DNA from: Parambassis ranga
Taxonomy: Eukaryota; Chordata; Actinopteri; Ambassidae
Length of the DNA stretch: 64,000 bases
NCBI RefSeq assembly: GCF_900634625.1
Contig: NC_041034.1
Span: 19,835,971-19,899,970, forward strand
Direction of reading: 5' to 3'
Of the stretch, positions 1 to 13,420 are shown piece by piece (position 1 is the first letter of the stretch; every line of letters starts with the position of its first letter). The notes under the pieces are model-generated. The model did not search any database. It was given only the letters and a program-made list of their open reading frames with translations, and had not been told where the DNA came from. A program made the translations under genes and the position numbers.

Positions 1-36
1 TCAGTAACCGCATTTTAAGCTTGTGTTGTTTCGTGT

Positions 37-430
37 TCAGAGAGGACCCAATGGGAAAATCCCAAAGAAACAAGTCCAACAAAGCAACATCCAGAGAAAC
101 AAAGAAGCCAAAAACTCAACAAAAAAACAACCAGAAGGGAAGAACTCGGCAAAAACAGGAATACTTACAGGGTGGTAACACATGATGGCAATGCAGGATG
201 AACTGACAACAATAACAGTCTTAAATACAGAAGCAAGGGTTAACAAGACACAGGTAAAAAACATTAGGGCAGGTTCAGCAATGACAATGGAGGGAAACCA
301 CAAGTAAGTAAAAGAGAAAAGGCCACACCAAGAAAGCAAGACTTTCAAAATAAAACAGGAAGCAGACCCAAAACCAGGAAAACACAAATATACCAAACAT
401 TCTAGAAAAACAACTGAAAACACATCCAAC
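37..430 (-). repeat. Interspersed retroelement-like repeat, copy 1
   Basis: On the - strand it reads TTTTATTTTGAAAGTCTTGC, then CACCTGTGTCTTGTTAACCC and a TATTTAAG box-like sequence. I recall this arrangement from a promoter-like repeat common in fish genomes. A related copy on the same strand is at 38450-38790. The family is not named with confidence. Confidence 0.45.
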
Positions 431-557
431 CAAACTGTGTTTACGCTGCTTTTCTTGCATAATGTCGATGCTTTTTTAAGCTACTTGCATGTTAATTTAC
501 ACCATTTCAAACTAAAAACAGAACATATTGGCTGATGTTGCCCGACACGTCACTTAA

Positions 558-918
558 AGGTAGGGTAGGAGATTTTGAAAACTCAGTGAGAGTCAGCCAG
601 ATTTTGAAAGTAAACACACGCCCCGTTCTCTCTGAGCTCACCCTGAAGCCACGCCTCCCGACCAGTCTGTGACTTCGGCCATCATGCACGTACCTCTCTG
701 GTGCGCGCAGAGCAGGAAGAGAGTGACAACCAGCCAATACTCCGCGCAGGGTCCACCCGGAGGATTGGCTGATGTTTTTAGTGCTTTATAGCTTCAGATG
801 ATTCATATTCTTCGTTTCAAAGCGAAACTGCCGAACTAATCTGTTGCTATCGGATTGTAAAGAGAAGTTACACTAATTTAACAAAAAGTGCATCAGAAGG
901 AAATCTCCTACCCTACCT
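558..918. mobile_element. Miniature TIR transposon flanked by TTAA
   Basis: The left end AGGTAGGGTAGGAGATTT (558-575) and the right end are perfect inverted repeats of 18 bp. Both ends abut TTAA (554-557 and 919-922), the target duplication typical of piggyBac-type elements. The 361-bp interior has no transposase. It is non-autonomous and looks young because the termini are intact. Confidence 0.75.
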
Positions 919-1324
919 TTAATCAGAGAGCGATAAAGCAACCAAAGATCATGGTTTGTCTTAAAACACATGCTTTCAGAACATTAAACACATTTTAAAA
1001 GGAGAACCGTTTATTCTGCTATCACAATAACATGTCTATGTAAATCAAAGAAGTAACTGGCATGTTATTCAGGCTCATGCATCACTCATGATCCACCTGT
1101 TTGCCTGTATTAGCTAATCAGATAGACTCAGAAACCTACATGGTGATAGTCAGAGCCTAACCTCCAGGTCTTCAGAGATTGGACTTGGCCACTAAGAGGA
1201 TGAAGTCTGACACATTGAAAGGTTTGAAAAATTCACTATTCAAACTTCATAGCTTCACAGCACTGAATGCTTCTCCTAGGCCTGTTGACGCACACCTCCT
1301 CTTCTTTAAATGTAATGTGTCTTT

Positions 1325-1445
1325 CCTTTTAGGGCCAGTTTTGGCCGCTCCGATGACAAGAAAACACCAAACATAGAGGGGCTGGACATCGTTTCCATAG
1401 AAACAGACCTCATGCGAAAAGGTCACTATCAGAGGTTTTGTTCTG
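1325..1445. promoter_or_regulatory. Candidate regulatory block with X-box-like palindrome
   Basis: Unique, GC-moderate sequence containing GTTTCCATAGAAAC (1391-1404), a perfect two-fold RFX-like inverted repeat. There is no coding potential. Function is inferred from sequence character only. Confidence 0.25.
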
Positions 1446-1774
1446 TAAAAAAAAAAACACGCAGAAGGATTATAGTTTGTGTGTGTGTGGGGGGGGGGGC
1501 GAGAACCACCCCCCACCTCGCCCCCCCCCCCCACCTCACCCCATTTCCAACCAATATTTCTACAATGATAAAAATGTAGGATTTAAATAGCGCAATTACA
1601 TGGCTGCAAATGGTGAGAGCCCCCCTCTCTCTTTTTTTATTATTATTATTTCTTTATTCTCTTTTGAAGTCGGGAATTGAAAAGGGAGAGTGGTCGACAG
1701 CCTGCGCCGTGCCTGAGCTTTGTGTTTCGGTGCAGATACGTCGCCTGCCTGCCCCCTCAATCACTGGCAGCTCC

Positions 1775-1777
<3 letters not shown>

Positions 1778-1814
<37 letters not shown>
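1778..1814. repeat. CT microsatellite
   Basis: Uninterrupted (CT)n of about 18 units in a pyrimidine-rich stretch. Confidence 0.9.
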
Positions 1815-1816
<2 letters not shown>

Positions 1817-2059
1817 CTCCCTCTCAAGTCATTTTAATTAAGTCAGTCTCACTGGCATGGTAGGCAAAGATAATTGGAGAGGGTTTTTGGATGCCATTTA
1901 CTCTAAATGACGCCTGTTTCTTCCCATTCTCTCGCCTTTTCTCCACTCCCACAGCTTCCCCCCACCCCCCACCCTCCCCTCCCGCTCCTCATCTCCTGGC
2001 AAAGAGTTACCTATCTTCTTCGTCTTCCTTCCCTTTTTTTTTCATCTTCCATCTTATAT

Positions 2060-2290
2060 TCAAACGTGAAATATGGATTAACCTCTTCTGTGTGGCTGAG
2101 GGGACGACTTCCTGTGAATTGCAAATTTTGGCCAACGCTGCAATTTATTTGAAATGGCAAATCAGGCAAAGCAATTTGCAGGAAATGAGGGAGCTTCTTT
2201 GAACTTTTCTCCTTTGAAAAAAGTTTGTGTTTTCCACATCGAGTGGGGAGCAAAACATCTTATGGAAACTTTAATGAAAAAGTACAAAAC
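2060..2290. promoter_or_regulatory. Candidate conserved non-coding element
   Basis: Non-repetitive sequence with ATTTGAAATGGCAAATCAGG and GCAATTTGCAGGAAATGAGG in mixed composition, unlike the simple repeats around it. It resembles conserved developmental enhancers but needs cross-species alignment. Confidence 0.25.
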
Positions 2291-4689
2291 AAGATTTGTC
2301 TCTTATTTTTGTGAATGAGGTTGCATGTTGAAGATCAGAGTATCCATAGTACTTCCACGTGTCGGTAGCTGTTACTTCCATTAAAAGGCACTTTGTGTTT
2401 ATTGTGTAAGTTTGTAGTAACACCGTAGGAATCCACAGCACATAAAGGGTATCGATGCATGATTGATAGGCTGAGCTACACGGAAAGAAGTGCAGAAATA
2501 CACGTGTCCAAACTAATCCATGTTAGCAGCGCCGCTAATGTTTCAGCAGGGCCGTGCTGCATGTCAGCCGTGTAGGATTTATCAGTGTGTGTGAGTGTTA
2601 AGTGTGCGTGTGGGTCTCCCTCTATCAATCAGGAAAGGGCCGGGTCCTGCTGCTGAAAGCGGGCCACCCATCCAGTCAAGCGCTCTGGGGAGATCCAATG
2701 TCCTTAGTGCTTTAATGCGCTCCAGATGTCCCTTCAGCCGAGAAAGAAAGGAGGTGGGGGTGTGGGTATAGTGGTACCTCAAAACAGACCTCGATCTGGC
2801 TCACGGTCTGTAACTGTAGTTTGTCAAACGTTGTCCTCGGGGGGATCGTTGATGGTGCACCTGCAGTTTTGTGCTTTTGGATAGCTGAGGAAAGTTACTG
2901 CCCCATTTAAAACAAGACGTTAAGCATTCATCAGTGAGTCCTGAATGGGTGTGTGTGTGTGTGTTTGTGTGCTCCATGCACTGTTGTGTGGCTTTGTCTC
3001 CCCTTCACATTAAAAAAGAAAAAAAAGAAAAGAACCTGTGGGAAAGGAGCACTTTCCATGTCTGTAGGTGTTCATATAGCAGGATCCATGCATGCTGTCA
3101 TTTTCCCTGACATTTTCAGTGTCAGTGGTGGTTTGGGTTTTTCTGGTACATGTGCAGGGCACCACCTTAGCAGTGAGAGGTTTTAGTGGTTATGTCCACT
3201 CAGAAATAAATTCACATCAGTTCAGCTTTTGCTGTTATTTTTAATCACAGGATATACCACTGTTTATGTAAAGATCCTTTCATTTCAGGGTATAGTCAGT
3301 AGGGTTGGATGCCAAGCGGTCAAGAAATGAAGCCCATGCCAAGTGTTGAAAATTGCAGTTCAGCTAGCAGCCTTGTTTTAATTGTATTATGACTTAAAAT
3401 TCTGCATAATTATGGCCATTTTTGCAACTGCCTGTTCTTTTTTCCGGAGTTTAGGCAGAAACCTGTGGACACAAGGTGTGGCTTTAGTTTATGCTTTATG
3501 CAGTCCATAGTTTATGCTGTCTACGATGGTGCCAACCAAATTACATCAGTACTGTTGAACTAGAGAGAGAGAACGACATGCTACTCACCAGTTTCAGCTC
3601 TTTCAGCTCAATCTGTCTTCAACTTCACATTCATAGATTCAAATTTTTTAACATACGTAATCTAATTCCAAATTGATAAATACTCAGAGAGAGACACAGA
3701 GACAGCAGGTCCTTTGTTCCTCCTGTGGACATGACTTAATGATTGATAGCACACAGCACATTGGACCATTATACAATGAATCAACAAAAATGCTAAGATG
3801 GCTGCAAATAATACATAGGCAGCTTGTTTCTGTGGAAAGCACCATAAATGTGACACGCTCAGTAAAGATGACTCACTTCCATTGAAATTTTCAGTAAATG
3901 AACTTGATTAGATAAGTTGTTGATGATAATGTATTGTGTTTTTTTCAGTAAAGTACCAGTAACCGACTTGTTAATATGCTGTCCTAATGTCTATTCAAGC
4001 TGTAGACGACCTCCAGCTGTGCCTTGTAATTGCTTCTATGGGAAAAAAATAATGTGACTTTTACATTGGGAGCCCGGGGCTCCCACTTGTGGCTTTAAAT
4101 CCAAAGGTCTGGTTGGTTCCCATCCAGTTTATCTAGTTGTGTAATGTCCACATCCAGCAGTAGAAAAGGTGACAACAATCCAGATTAGGGGGTAGTGGGA
4201 GGTGATGGTTGATGATCCATTTATAGTAAAGTTAGTTTGTCGTTGATCAACCAGCCACACACAAATTAGTATCTTACATTTCTTAGGTTTTTGACGTGAA
4301 ATAATTTTTCTCTGTGGCCAAAAAGACTTGCATCCGTGACCTGGCACTAGCACATCCTCCAGTTTTGAAACAATGATTTGATGCAGAGCTACCGGCAGGA
4401 TTAGCTAGTGAAGGCATCCACACAGTGACTTTCTCTTGTTTCTATTCCTGCATTCTTCCCCCACCTCCAACAGTGTCTCCTCTACCTCCAGCACGACCTT
4501 GCGCTCTCCATTTCCCTCTGGTCTTTTCCCATGTCCTCCCTTTCTAGTCTGCAAACATCTTTCCCTCCCTCTCCCGCTCTCTCTTTTATTTTCATCTTTC
4601 TACCCTGCCCACCTTTCTCTTTGCACTGTGCTTTCCTCTCTCCCTCTATATCTCCGCCGTCCACCTCTCCGTCCGCATGCTTGACGCCT

Positions 4690-4890
4690 CTCCCCATTGG
4701 CATGTCAGAGGAAATTTAATATGGGTTTGTTTGGTGTTTCAAAGAATTCCATTCAGCTGCCGGCTCTCTTTGCCCCCCAACACTAAGACAAACAGAGTCC
4801 GTCCAGCCAAGAGCAGCAAACACCGCTGGTGTTGGCCTCATTATTTGGTCTTCACATTTCAGACGACTCCGGCTGCACTTCATTTTCTGT
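4690..4890. promoter_or_regulatory. Candidate conserved non-coding element
   Basis: Unique sequence including AGGAAATTTAATATGGGTTT, GTTTCAAAGAATTCCATTCA and CCTCATTATTTGGTC. No repeat similarity noted. Inferred only. Confidence 0.25.
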
Positions 4891-7646
4891 TTGTTCCCCT
4901 CTTATATGAAGAGCTTCACTTCTAGATCCACTTCACCTGATGGGAGCTCATCTGTAAAAGCTTCCAGATGAGTTTGTAGATCTTGCTGCATATTAGAAGC
5001 ATCTGATAGCTTCATATGTTACCTGCTCGGGATGTAAACAGGATGTTCATCCTGAGCTTTTTTTTTCCATTAGTTTTTATCAGATTGGTTGTGCAGTGCA
5101 GAGTAAAGCTTGAGTAATGATGCACAGCTGTTATATTTACTTCATGATCTGATATTGACTGCCGGTACCTTGTGTGATTTAGACGGGAACTGACTGACTA
5201 GCTGAAATGTTGGGGGCGGTCCTAAAGTGCACAGTGAATGACACATATTATTTAAAAATGTACTGTATTACATGTAGGGTTGGGGTGGAAAGGTGTATTG
5301 AATGAAAGTAAAGTGCCATGGAAGCAGACATATTTAATAAATGATGACCTACATGAAGTAGGTGACCTAGAGGTCCATTGAAGCTTAAACTCTCCTGGAA
5401 AAATTAAAAATACATGACAAAAACATCAGATCTGTGAGGAGGGATGAAGGTGCTTACATCAATACCAGAGGTAAAGGTGGACAAACCCTATGTGATGTCA
5501 ACCATTTGCCTTTTGTAGCCCAATCTAAAGGCTTTCTCTGATTCTTGTCGTTTAGCCACTGATTTTACCAAACTCCTCAATAATCCGAATAGAGTAGAAA
5601 CACAGTAGTACTACAGTAGAAATTTTTTTTTTGGAGGACAAAAATGAGTCTGGATGAAGGGCCATGGCCAAAAACTCTGATAATAAGAGCTGTATTATTG
5701 TTGTATTTAGCAACAATAAAAGGCTTTTTTGACATCAAAACAACATTAGACATTGTTAGGCTAGGTTTATATCTACCTAAATAGCACTTTGTGACCTTGC
5801 ATGGTGGTTTATAGGTAACATAGCCATAGTGTTACCAAACCTCATACCCAGATGTCTTCAGCTCTGTCCCCTCTTCGCATGCTTTCAGAGTGCGACCTGT
5901 CATTATCCTGGCTGGGTTCCTCACTGCACTGACTTGTTGTACATGCCAGTCTGCTCAGTCATCCTCTGCTTGTGTCTGGTCTGCTTTTTTTCATACAGAC
6001 CCGTGCCTATACCCGCATCAGTCCCACCAAGGCAAACTCGCCGCCCTCCCCTCCCCGATCAGAGCTCTGTTGACACTCAAATGGCTAAAGCTACAGACAC
6101 AGACATCATGCACATACACACACACACAGAGCCACCCACCTGCTAATCTCCTTCTCATTAATCCCCCACCACTCTCCTCAAATATTCCCTTCTGCTGATC
6201 TCATTGTGAGGGAGTTTGCGCTTGTGTGTTGTGGGGGTAGTGGTGCTGGTGGTGGTGGTGGCGGGGGGGTTGTGCAACAGGGCCTTCTGTAGATGCTTGG
6301 GTTCATATAAAGTGATATTTTATGTTCAAACATCAGCTGTGCAGATCAGAGGGAACTTCTGCTCAGAGAATATTCAATGGTATGTTTCTCAAAATATCAC
6401 GACAACACAGGAGTCATTTTCCTTTATTTTCTGCACAAGTAGCGGCCGCTAGACTTTACAGTCCAGTATTTCTGGAGATGGATAATAACAGCACCAGATG
6501 AGAACCAAAACTGGCATGAGTGTCCCTTCTGGATCCACACTTTATTCTGTAAATAAGCAGAGCAAATAAGCCACCCTGCATCCTCTACAATTCACTTTTC
6601 AGTCACGTCGTGATAACCAGTAGCTAAAGTTGTTCTGGAGTGACATGGATGGCATTCGCTCACTCTGATAAGAGGTATCCATTTAAAAAAAAAAAAAAAA
6701 AAGGAACCTCGCAGATGCAATGGCAGATAAGCTTCACAATGTATGTGCCAGCAAACATGACAGCAGAGGAAGAGGAGGAGTGAAGAGGTGGCGGTGATGG
6801 GGGTGGGTGGGGGTAGAGATGGAAGGAGAAGCAGAGCAAAGCGTCTGGAAAGGATTCAGCGGGGAAACTCTTGTAGATTACATTTCCTATCCGTGCGTTT
6901 GGCCGTTCCAATTTCTGCTTGAATTTTTCTACCTTCAGTGTTCCGATGGTTATCAGCTTAGCTGAGAAAATGCTCCTTGCATGTGTGTGTGTGTGTGTGT
7001 GGACCGTAGGATGCAGACACTCGGCCGGCGCTACCTTTCGACATCTGAATGCCTCGGCTGCTATTCTTGGAGTTGGCTGAGCCCTGCTGAATGGATCACA
7101 AGGCACATGCATTTCATAATAAAACCTCCATGAATATCTTTGCAGGAGAAAAAGTGAATGCACACACCTTCACTGCACTGCACTTCTCTTCTCCCAATTA
7201 TAAAAGTGTGGCATTTGGTTGCAGATTATCTCATATGATATACCATTTACTCAATATTAAAACATAAGGCTGGCACCATTTTATGTGATTGTACTCAGCA
7301 AGAACAAACAGAAGAAAGGAGGCGTGTGTGTGTGTTATTTGCTTTTTCATCTTTCAATCTATTTCCCACTTGGTGGTTGTATTATTAGGGATCCAGTGCT
7401 CTAAGTTCTGTGTGGAGTTTGAAGTGATTTTTATGTCTACTAAAAGTGGTTTTTCTGTTATACTCCATCCTTAGAAGTTCAATCAGCTTCCTGAAATATA
7501 GCCTGGTGATGCTCTACTTAAATAATTCCCTTAAGAAGGACATTACATTCATTATTTTCACTACAATCCATGTTGCCAGGCTTCAGGCTATGTCCTTACA
7601 CCTCAACTACTGGTGGTTCAGACCAATCAGCACCTTTAGAGTTGAG

Positions 7647-8214
7647 TTCACAGTGGAGAAAGTCAATCCAGCTAGAGTGGGATTGATTCCAGATATTTTT
7701 TGGGCTGGATACGTTCAGACCGATTTTCAAATCTGGCTATCACACACATGTGTCCACGCTCAATCCAGCTTAACCCAGCTTCTTTGTCGTCCTCCAATTT
7801 GCTAGGTGGCACATCGTAAAATTCAGAGTCCGTTCAGGCCGCGGTAGGACTGTGTGAGCATGCATCGTGCGTTTTCTTCCTTGTGTCGTTCTTTCATTTA
7901 TATTTTTTCATTTCAAAAAGCAGTTTATTCCTTTGTAGCAAAGCTGTCATAGTTCTACTGTTGTTTACACATGGCTTTTTGTACGCTACCTAGACACTGT
8001 CTCAGTGAACCCGGAAGTATGACGTTGCTAGCCAGATTTGCTAGCTGCATTTGCGTTCAGACCTGAGCCAGATTAAATCCAATCTGGCTACATCCACCTT
8101 CAAGAGGTGGATTGAAATCAATCAGGATATATCCGGATTCATGTTGTTCAGACTATGTGGATGTATCCAGATACGGCCCAAAACCTGCCGCCGGATTGAT
8201 TTCCCCAGTGTGAA
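7647..8214. mobile_element. Decayed TIR element
   Basis: The left TTCACAGTGGAGAAAGTCAA and, inverted at the right end, TTCACACTGGGGAAATCAAT match closely over about 25 bp. Inside both ends are further related inverted segments (ATCCAGATACG/CTGGATACGTTC and similar). There is no transposase. The class is probably hAT-like but unproven. Confidence 0.45.
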
Positions 8215-9260
8215 ACATGGTCTTATGGGTGTGTTTTAACTGCGACCACAATGTTCACAATTATAGCAACAAGCTGGCAAAAATGTGCTAACTCCTGTTT
8301 GCAAGCTTTCAAAGATGAGCATCAGAGCTATTTTTGATCGGTGATTTGTTGATGTTATGTTTGTTTAAGTTGTCTCATAATAGACAGTGACTGAAAAAAG
8401 TTTCCTGTGGCAACTTTCTAAATGGTTCTGTGTAGCATAACTTTGGGAAGTCCAAAAGTTTGTGACAATAGAGATGACTGCAAATGGTGACAGCTTTATG
8501 TGCGACAACTGATGACAATTCACAGACAAATGTTGAAAGGTTCATCTACAAGTATGTAGACGAACAATTGTGTGTTATAGAACAACTTCTATCCTTCATG
8601 CCTGGTGGTGCATATTCAGATTAGGATTACTGCCCACTAACTATGCCTCTGCAAAGGCTGTGCGATCTTCACACTTAACAAATATAAAGGGCTTTGTATT
8701 CCAACATAGATACTGGAGCGTAGCATAAAGTAACAAGGGTGGAAGAGCCGTAATTTAGCTGTTGATTTAGATGTTGCCTTATTTAATCATGTAGGATAAC
8801 AAACTGAAAATCTAGTCTGTCAGTCAATTTTTATTGACATATAATTCATTTTGGCAGAGCCTTGAAGTCCTAAACGATATAAGGTTGGGCCTTTACAGAT
8901 TGGATTGTGGAGTTCTGACCCATCAAGGGCTGGACTCCTCTAGACTTTATGCCGTTAAGGGTCAGAACAGTTTGGCAGCGAATATGTATGTACTAAGATG
9001 CTAAATATTAGCATTTTATCTGTGCCACAGAAAACCCAGTCAGGGAAAGACTGTGGCACTCTTTAGAATATCCAACTTATTATTGAATCAATCAATATTA
9101 CTTAATCAATGTGTAATGATGGCTTGAGATGCGCATTCTACTAACCATCATCTCTGAGCCTTCTGCACCACACAGAAGCTGTTGCAGTGCTATTTTTGTT
9201 GGTGGAGGGGAGCGCAGTATTGGCACTCTCCATCCACCCCACCCATCCTCTTCCCAGGAG

Positions 9261-9280
9261 TGTGTGTGTGTGTGTGTGTG
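9261..9280. repeat. TG microsatellite
   Basis: (TG)10 uninterrupted. Confidence 0.9.
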
Positions 9281-9784
9281 CATGTGCTTGTATGTTTGTT
9301 TTAGGAAATGATGCAGTGCCAGTTTGTGTAAATTTATCCACGACACAGCTGAAACAGAAATAAGTTCAGCGAAGCAGGTCCGACAAGCATTTGGTGGCCA
9401 CACACCGTGTTTGCCATGTGTGCGTCGTGCATGTGGCAGAGCATGTCCATGTTCTTATTACCATTTCTTTTTTTATGTAGGAGGATTGAGGAGTGTGCTG
9501 CAGCCTACTGGGACAAAACAAAGCTCCATGCTGGCATATCTGAGCTGCAGCCAATAGGAAGCTGGATTCACATTAATGAGTGCTCACTCGGCAGTTGGGG
9601 GATTTACTTTAAAGAAGACGACAGTAATAAATATTAAGAGATGTAATCATTTTCTGACGCAGTGATCAATCAGACACATTCGTCTGATTGTTGCAGAGTG
9701 CAGTGCTGTCATGAATGTGCACTGTTTTTACTATGTGGGTTTAAATGAAATATTTAGTAACTCTAGGGCTGAGAAATAAAGCCC

Positions 9785-9925
9785 ATTACTGCAGTTCCCT
9801 CATCAGCCTCTGCAGGGTGGCTCCAAAAGTGAGTCAATTCTCATATAACTCAATGTTAACATGAAGAACTCTACAGCAGAAATTAATGTCCTTATAGTTG
9901 GGTACAGGTTAAATACTATAGGGTG
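9785..9925 (+). repeat. Interspersed repeat with GGCTCCAAAAGTGAGTCAAT
   Basis: This 20-mer at about 9818-9837 recurs inverted at 18655-18674, and the flanks also correspond (a TACAGCAGAAATTAATGTC-type stretch). I recall the same string from a widespread percomorph repeat of unclear class. Confidence 0.5.
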
Positions 9926-10020
9926 TACCTTGCCTCAGGCGATTGACAGCTGGGATCCCTGTGACCCTGTAGTCCAGGATGAAGTCGGTTAAGAAATTGG
10001 ACAGATGGATGGATGGTTTG
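9925..10020 (+). repeat. L2-like/V-SINE 3' tail
   Basis: The order ACCTTGCCTC, CAGCTGGGATCC, CTGTGACCCTGTAGTCCAGG, then ATGGATGGATGG is the 3' tail shared by L2-type LINEs and the SINEs that use them. Truncated at its 5' side. Confidence 0.6.
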
Positions 10021-12090
10021 GTTGGTTTCAGAAAGGGAGGATATGACACATTAGTTCACTGGGAGTATGTGTATGTGCTAGCTAGCTGCTTGTGGCTACC
10101 CTTACCCTGTTTATCTCATCTGCATTATGGTTTCCTGTCACCAGTTTTACAAGTTCTTATAAGGGTAAGAGAGAGTTCTCTGCATTCCTGACTCCTAACC
10201 CTGGTTCACACACCCAAAATCCTTGACATGTAGCATTACCATTGACCCAGTAATTAGTAATCAGCAGCAATCAACCTGGCTAGATTTATGCATGTCTAAA
10301 ATTGCTCAGTACATGTTGAGCACAGACGGCACTCCTTCAAGGAGCTGCCTGCAGAATATATAATGTTATTGCCATTAAACATTTCTAAATCCTCAAATGT
10401 TCATGCTGTTTATTTCCATGGATTATAGATGCTAATACAATGTTCGACAGATTGATCATTCCCTAAGCAACAATACAATAATATGAATAAATAAAGTAAC
10501 TTTTTGATGCACCTCTTATATGAGACTTAGGGTTTCTACATAAAATCCAAGCTAAGAACCATAATATTTTATCAAAATTACTTCCTCCATGTGTATATAA
10601 GGTATTCTGCAAAAACAAAAGATTTGTAAAAAAAAACTTTTTTAACACAACTAGGAATTGAGTCACATGTCACCAGCAGCCATGTGACTAAAATTCAGCA
10701 AGTATTTTGCTGATCTGCAGCATGTAGAGGCCGAAAAATGAAGACATTCCCTTTTTATTCTTCTTCTTCTTTTTAAATAATTTAAGGCCTTCTAAGTGTG
10801 TTATACAGCACACAGGCATGTCTGAGTTCTCTGCTAGGATTGTGTTGTTTCCATAGAGGTACAGGAATTTATATTGTAGTGTCTATATATAAAGATATAT
10901 ATGTCATTTTTTTAAACTATACTTTTAATGCATTGTGTTTTAAATCAGGTGCTTCTTATTATTTAACCTAGTACAGTCATTTACCTGCAGACCAAGTATT
11001 CTTTTCATTTTGTCGTATATGTTTGTCCTAACACCTCATTATAATAAAGGCTTTTAGCTATGTTAATAAGGTTATTTTCATGCAAACCACCAATCCTTTG
11101 GGAATTCCCAAAAAAATCCAAATGTTTCTGTAGTTTCTACCACTATCCATTTTACTTGAGACTTTCTAATCTAATTTTAAAAAGCAGGAAGCCACACAAT
11201 CAAACTGGAATGTGTAATATCCAAACAAACATTTGCATAAATACAAAGAAAACAAGAATTGCAGTCAGATTGGAGCGCTGATGCCATTGTCAGCAGTTAG
11301 AAAAGAAAAAGCGGTGAATCTTGCAAACTGCCGTACCCGGGGGAAATCCCTGTGTCTTCATTAAGGCTGTGGGGCATATTTGAATATGTGAAGGACGTTC
11401 ATTAAGAAGTTCAGCATGAAAGAATAAACTGGAAAAGGTTAAAGATTTAAATTTGAGCTTAAAATGTCATTGGAAATTGATGAGGACGAGTCAGACAAAC
11501 CTTTGGTGCGAAGCCAACTCACTGAGTGAGACATTGTTGAAAGAAGTTGATAATTATGAGCATATTTATATATGATAGACCTCTTTCTTCCTCTTGGTGA
11601 CACCGTGGACCTCTTTACTTCAGAGATCACTACAGTGAGGCAAGACTGCACAACTTCCAGAACAGAATCTTTTTGACCCAGGAGACTTTAAACAGCAGCC
11701 CTGCATCAATCCGCTGTGCGTCGCCACTTTCACAGCGATCCTACAGCTAACAATATCCAGCACGGCGTCCTTCACCGATCCTCCAATCCATGTCTTATCT
11801 TATCTGGTAGGCGAGGATGAGTCCAATCAACAAGAGCAGATGAATAAATGATACTAGCATGAATTGTAAGCGTGGTGCTGGTGAGGAGCGGAATGTTGCG
11901 AGGTGGGTTGAGTTGGAAGGTAGGAGCCGCTGGCTTGGGTTAATGAGGTGGTCTGGGAGCGTGGACTGGGTCCTGACTGCGGTATGTGCAGAGCTCGATT
12001 TTAGCCTGGGGGGGATTTGTAGCCCTAAGACCACTGGTTAGACTCTCTTAGCCTCCGGCTGTGTATGCACTCCAACTTTGTGTGCGGAGA

Positions 12091-12092
<2 letters not shown>

Positions 12093-12147
<55 letters not shown>
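12093..12147. repeat. GT microsatellite, about 27 units
   Basis: Uninterrupted (GT)n, the longest simple repeat in the window. A second tract, (TG)12, follows at 12261-12284. Confidence 0.95.
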
Positions 12148-12148
<1 letters not shown>

Positions 12149-12500
12149 TTTTGCCCTCAGGATGACACCGTTGAAGCTTTGCGATCTCTGTGTTTAGTGT
12201 TGGCATTTGTGGATGAATATACAGTACATGCATGTGTTTGCATGAGCGCCCATTCTCATATGTGTGTGTGTGTGTGTGTGTGTGCAGGGTGTTTGCGCTC
12301 TGATCTGTGTGTTTTCCAATTTTCTACCCAGATTCTGACCACAAATGTGTACACAAGGCAAACCCCCACCACCACCATCACCACCACCGCCAACCCCTTT
12401 CTTCCTCCCCGGCCCCCCAGTCTCATTACCATTCCACCCTTCCCTCCACCGTTTTACTCAACGCCATCAAGGCCTCGCCTCCTGGTGTTTGCATTGTAAA

Positions 12501-12592
12501 TCAGGCCTGACAATAAGGCGATGATTAGATCCTACTCATATTCAAAAACACCTGATTTATTTATTCATCTTCGTCTCTTGCAGGGCATCAAG
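12501..12592 (+). repeat. Left arm of a perfect 92-bp inverted repeat
   Basis: It begins TCAGGCCTGACAATAAGGCG and ends CAGGGCATCAAG. It is the exact reverse complement of 14309-14400 with no mismatch. Homology stops sharply at both sides. The 1.7-kb space between holds a LINE remnant. Confidence 0.95.
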
Positions 12593-13289
12593 ATGCATAA
12601 TATCTGACCAAGGTGACATACACACTTCCAAATGTTATTCATTGCATTTGCAGGTCAACCTCTTAACCAACAAATCCAAACAGCACAGATTAAATGAGAT
12701 TTTTGTCGGGAGGATGGTCTATTCTCTCGTTCTCACATGCACACAGAAAGTGTTGTCACACTTTGAAGTCTACTGTAAAACTGTGACAACACTGTGGATT
12801 TTCATGACTACACACAAGGTTATTATTTATGTATGCTTCTGGATTCTGATTCCGTTGATCACTACTTAAATCAGACAAGCTTTAGCGCTGTTGCTGTTTT
12901 GGTTTTTAAGAAATTGGCATCATGGGGATTGGGCTAATTTCTCTTCAAATTACAGACATGCCTTTGTAGAAATTATTTCTTTATTTTTACCAGCAGTTCT
13001 GTGGGTAATGAAAGCGTACAACGGTTAGACCTCTGCCTAAGCCAAGAATGTTCTTTAACGCTTGGATGATCAATCAATACTCAACATATGAGCAAGGAAA
13101 TATATGTGTACATGAATGTCACGATGATTCATTGGAACCCTTGGATCTGTGTTTTAATTAGAGTCCAATGAAGTAGAATCTATTCCCCTATCAATATAAC
13201 CTTCCTGTGCACGGACCTCTCACCACTGTAACAAACAGGAAGCTTCACTGCAAACACAAAGCAAGAATAGGGTCTGGTTTGAGATGTTT

Positions 13290-13420
13290 TTTCTAAATTT
13301 CAGATAAAGTTATCCCAATATGTTATGAAGCTGGGGCAGTTCCAGAACATATGTGCTAATAAAGCCAGTTTCTCACAGAATGTCACCAGAATGACAAAGA
13401 TCAGATATTACATGACCAAT
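13290..13420 (-). pseudogene. L1-like LINE ORF2 C-terminal remnant
   Basis: On the - strand a frame reads LALLAHMFWNCPSFITYWDN, matching the H-x-F/L-W-x-C-P...(Y/F)W pattern near the C-terminus of L1-type ORF2 proteins. Stops lie on both sides and no reverse-transcriptase core is recognisable nearby, so it is a dead fragment, possibly extending to about 13640. Confidence 0.5.

Noticed and set aside
37..429. Long hydrophobic open frame on the - strand at the left edge
   Set aside because: It arises from T-rich sequence of an interspersed repeat; no family match, and the related copy at 38450-38790 has a different frame structure.
4063..4085. GGGAGCCCGGGGCTCCC hairpin
   Set aside because: A short isolated palindrome with no associated feature.
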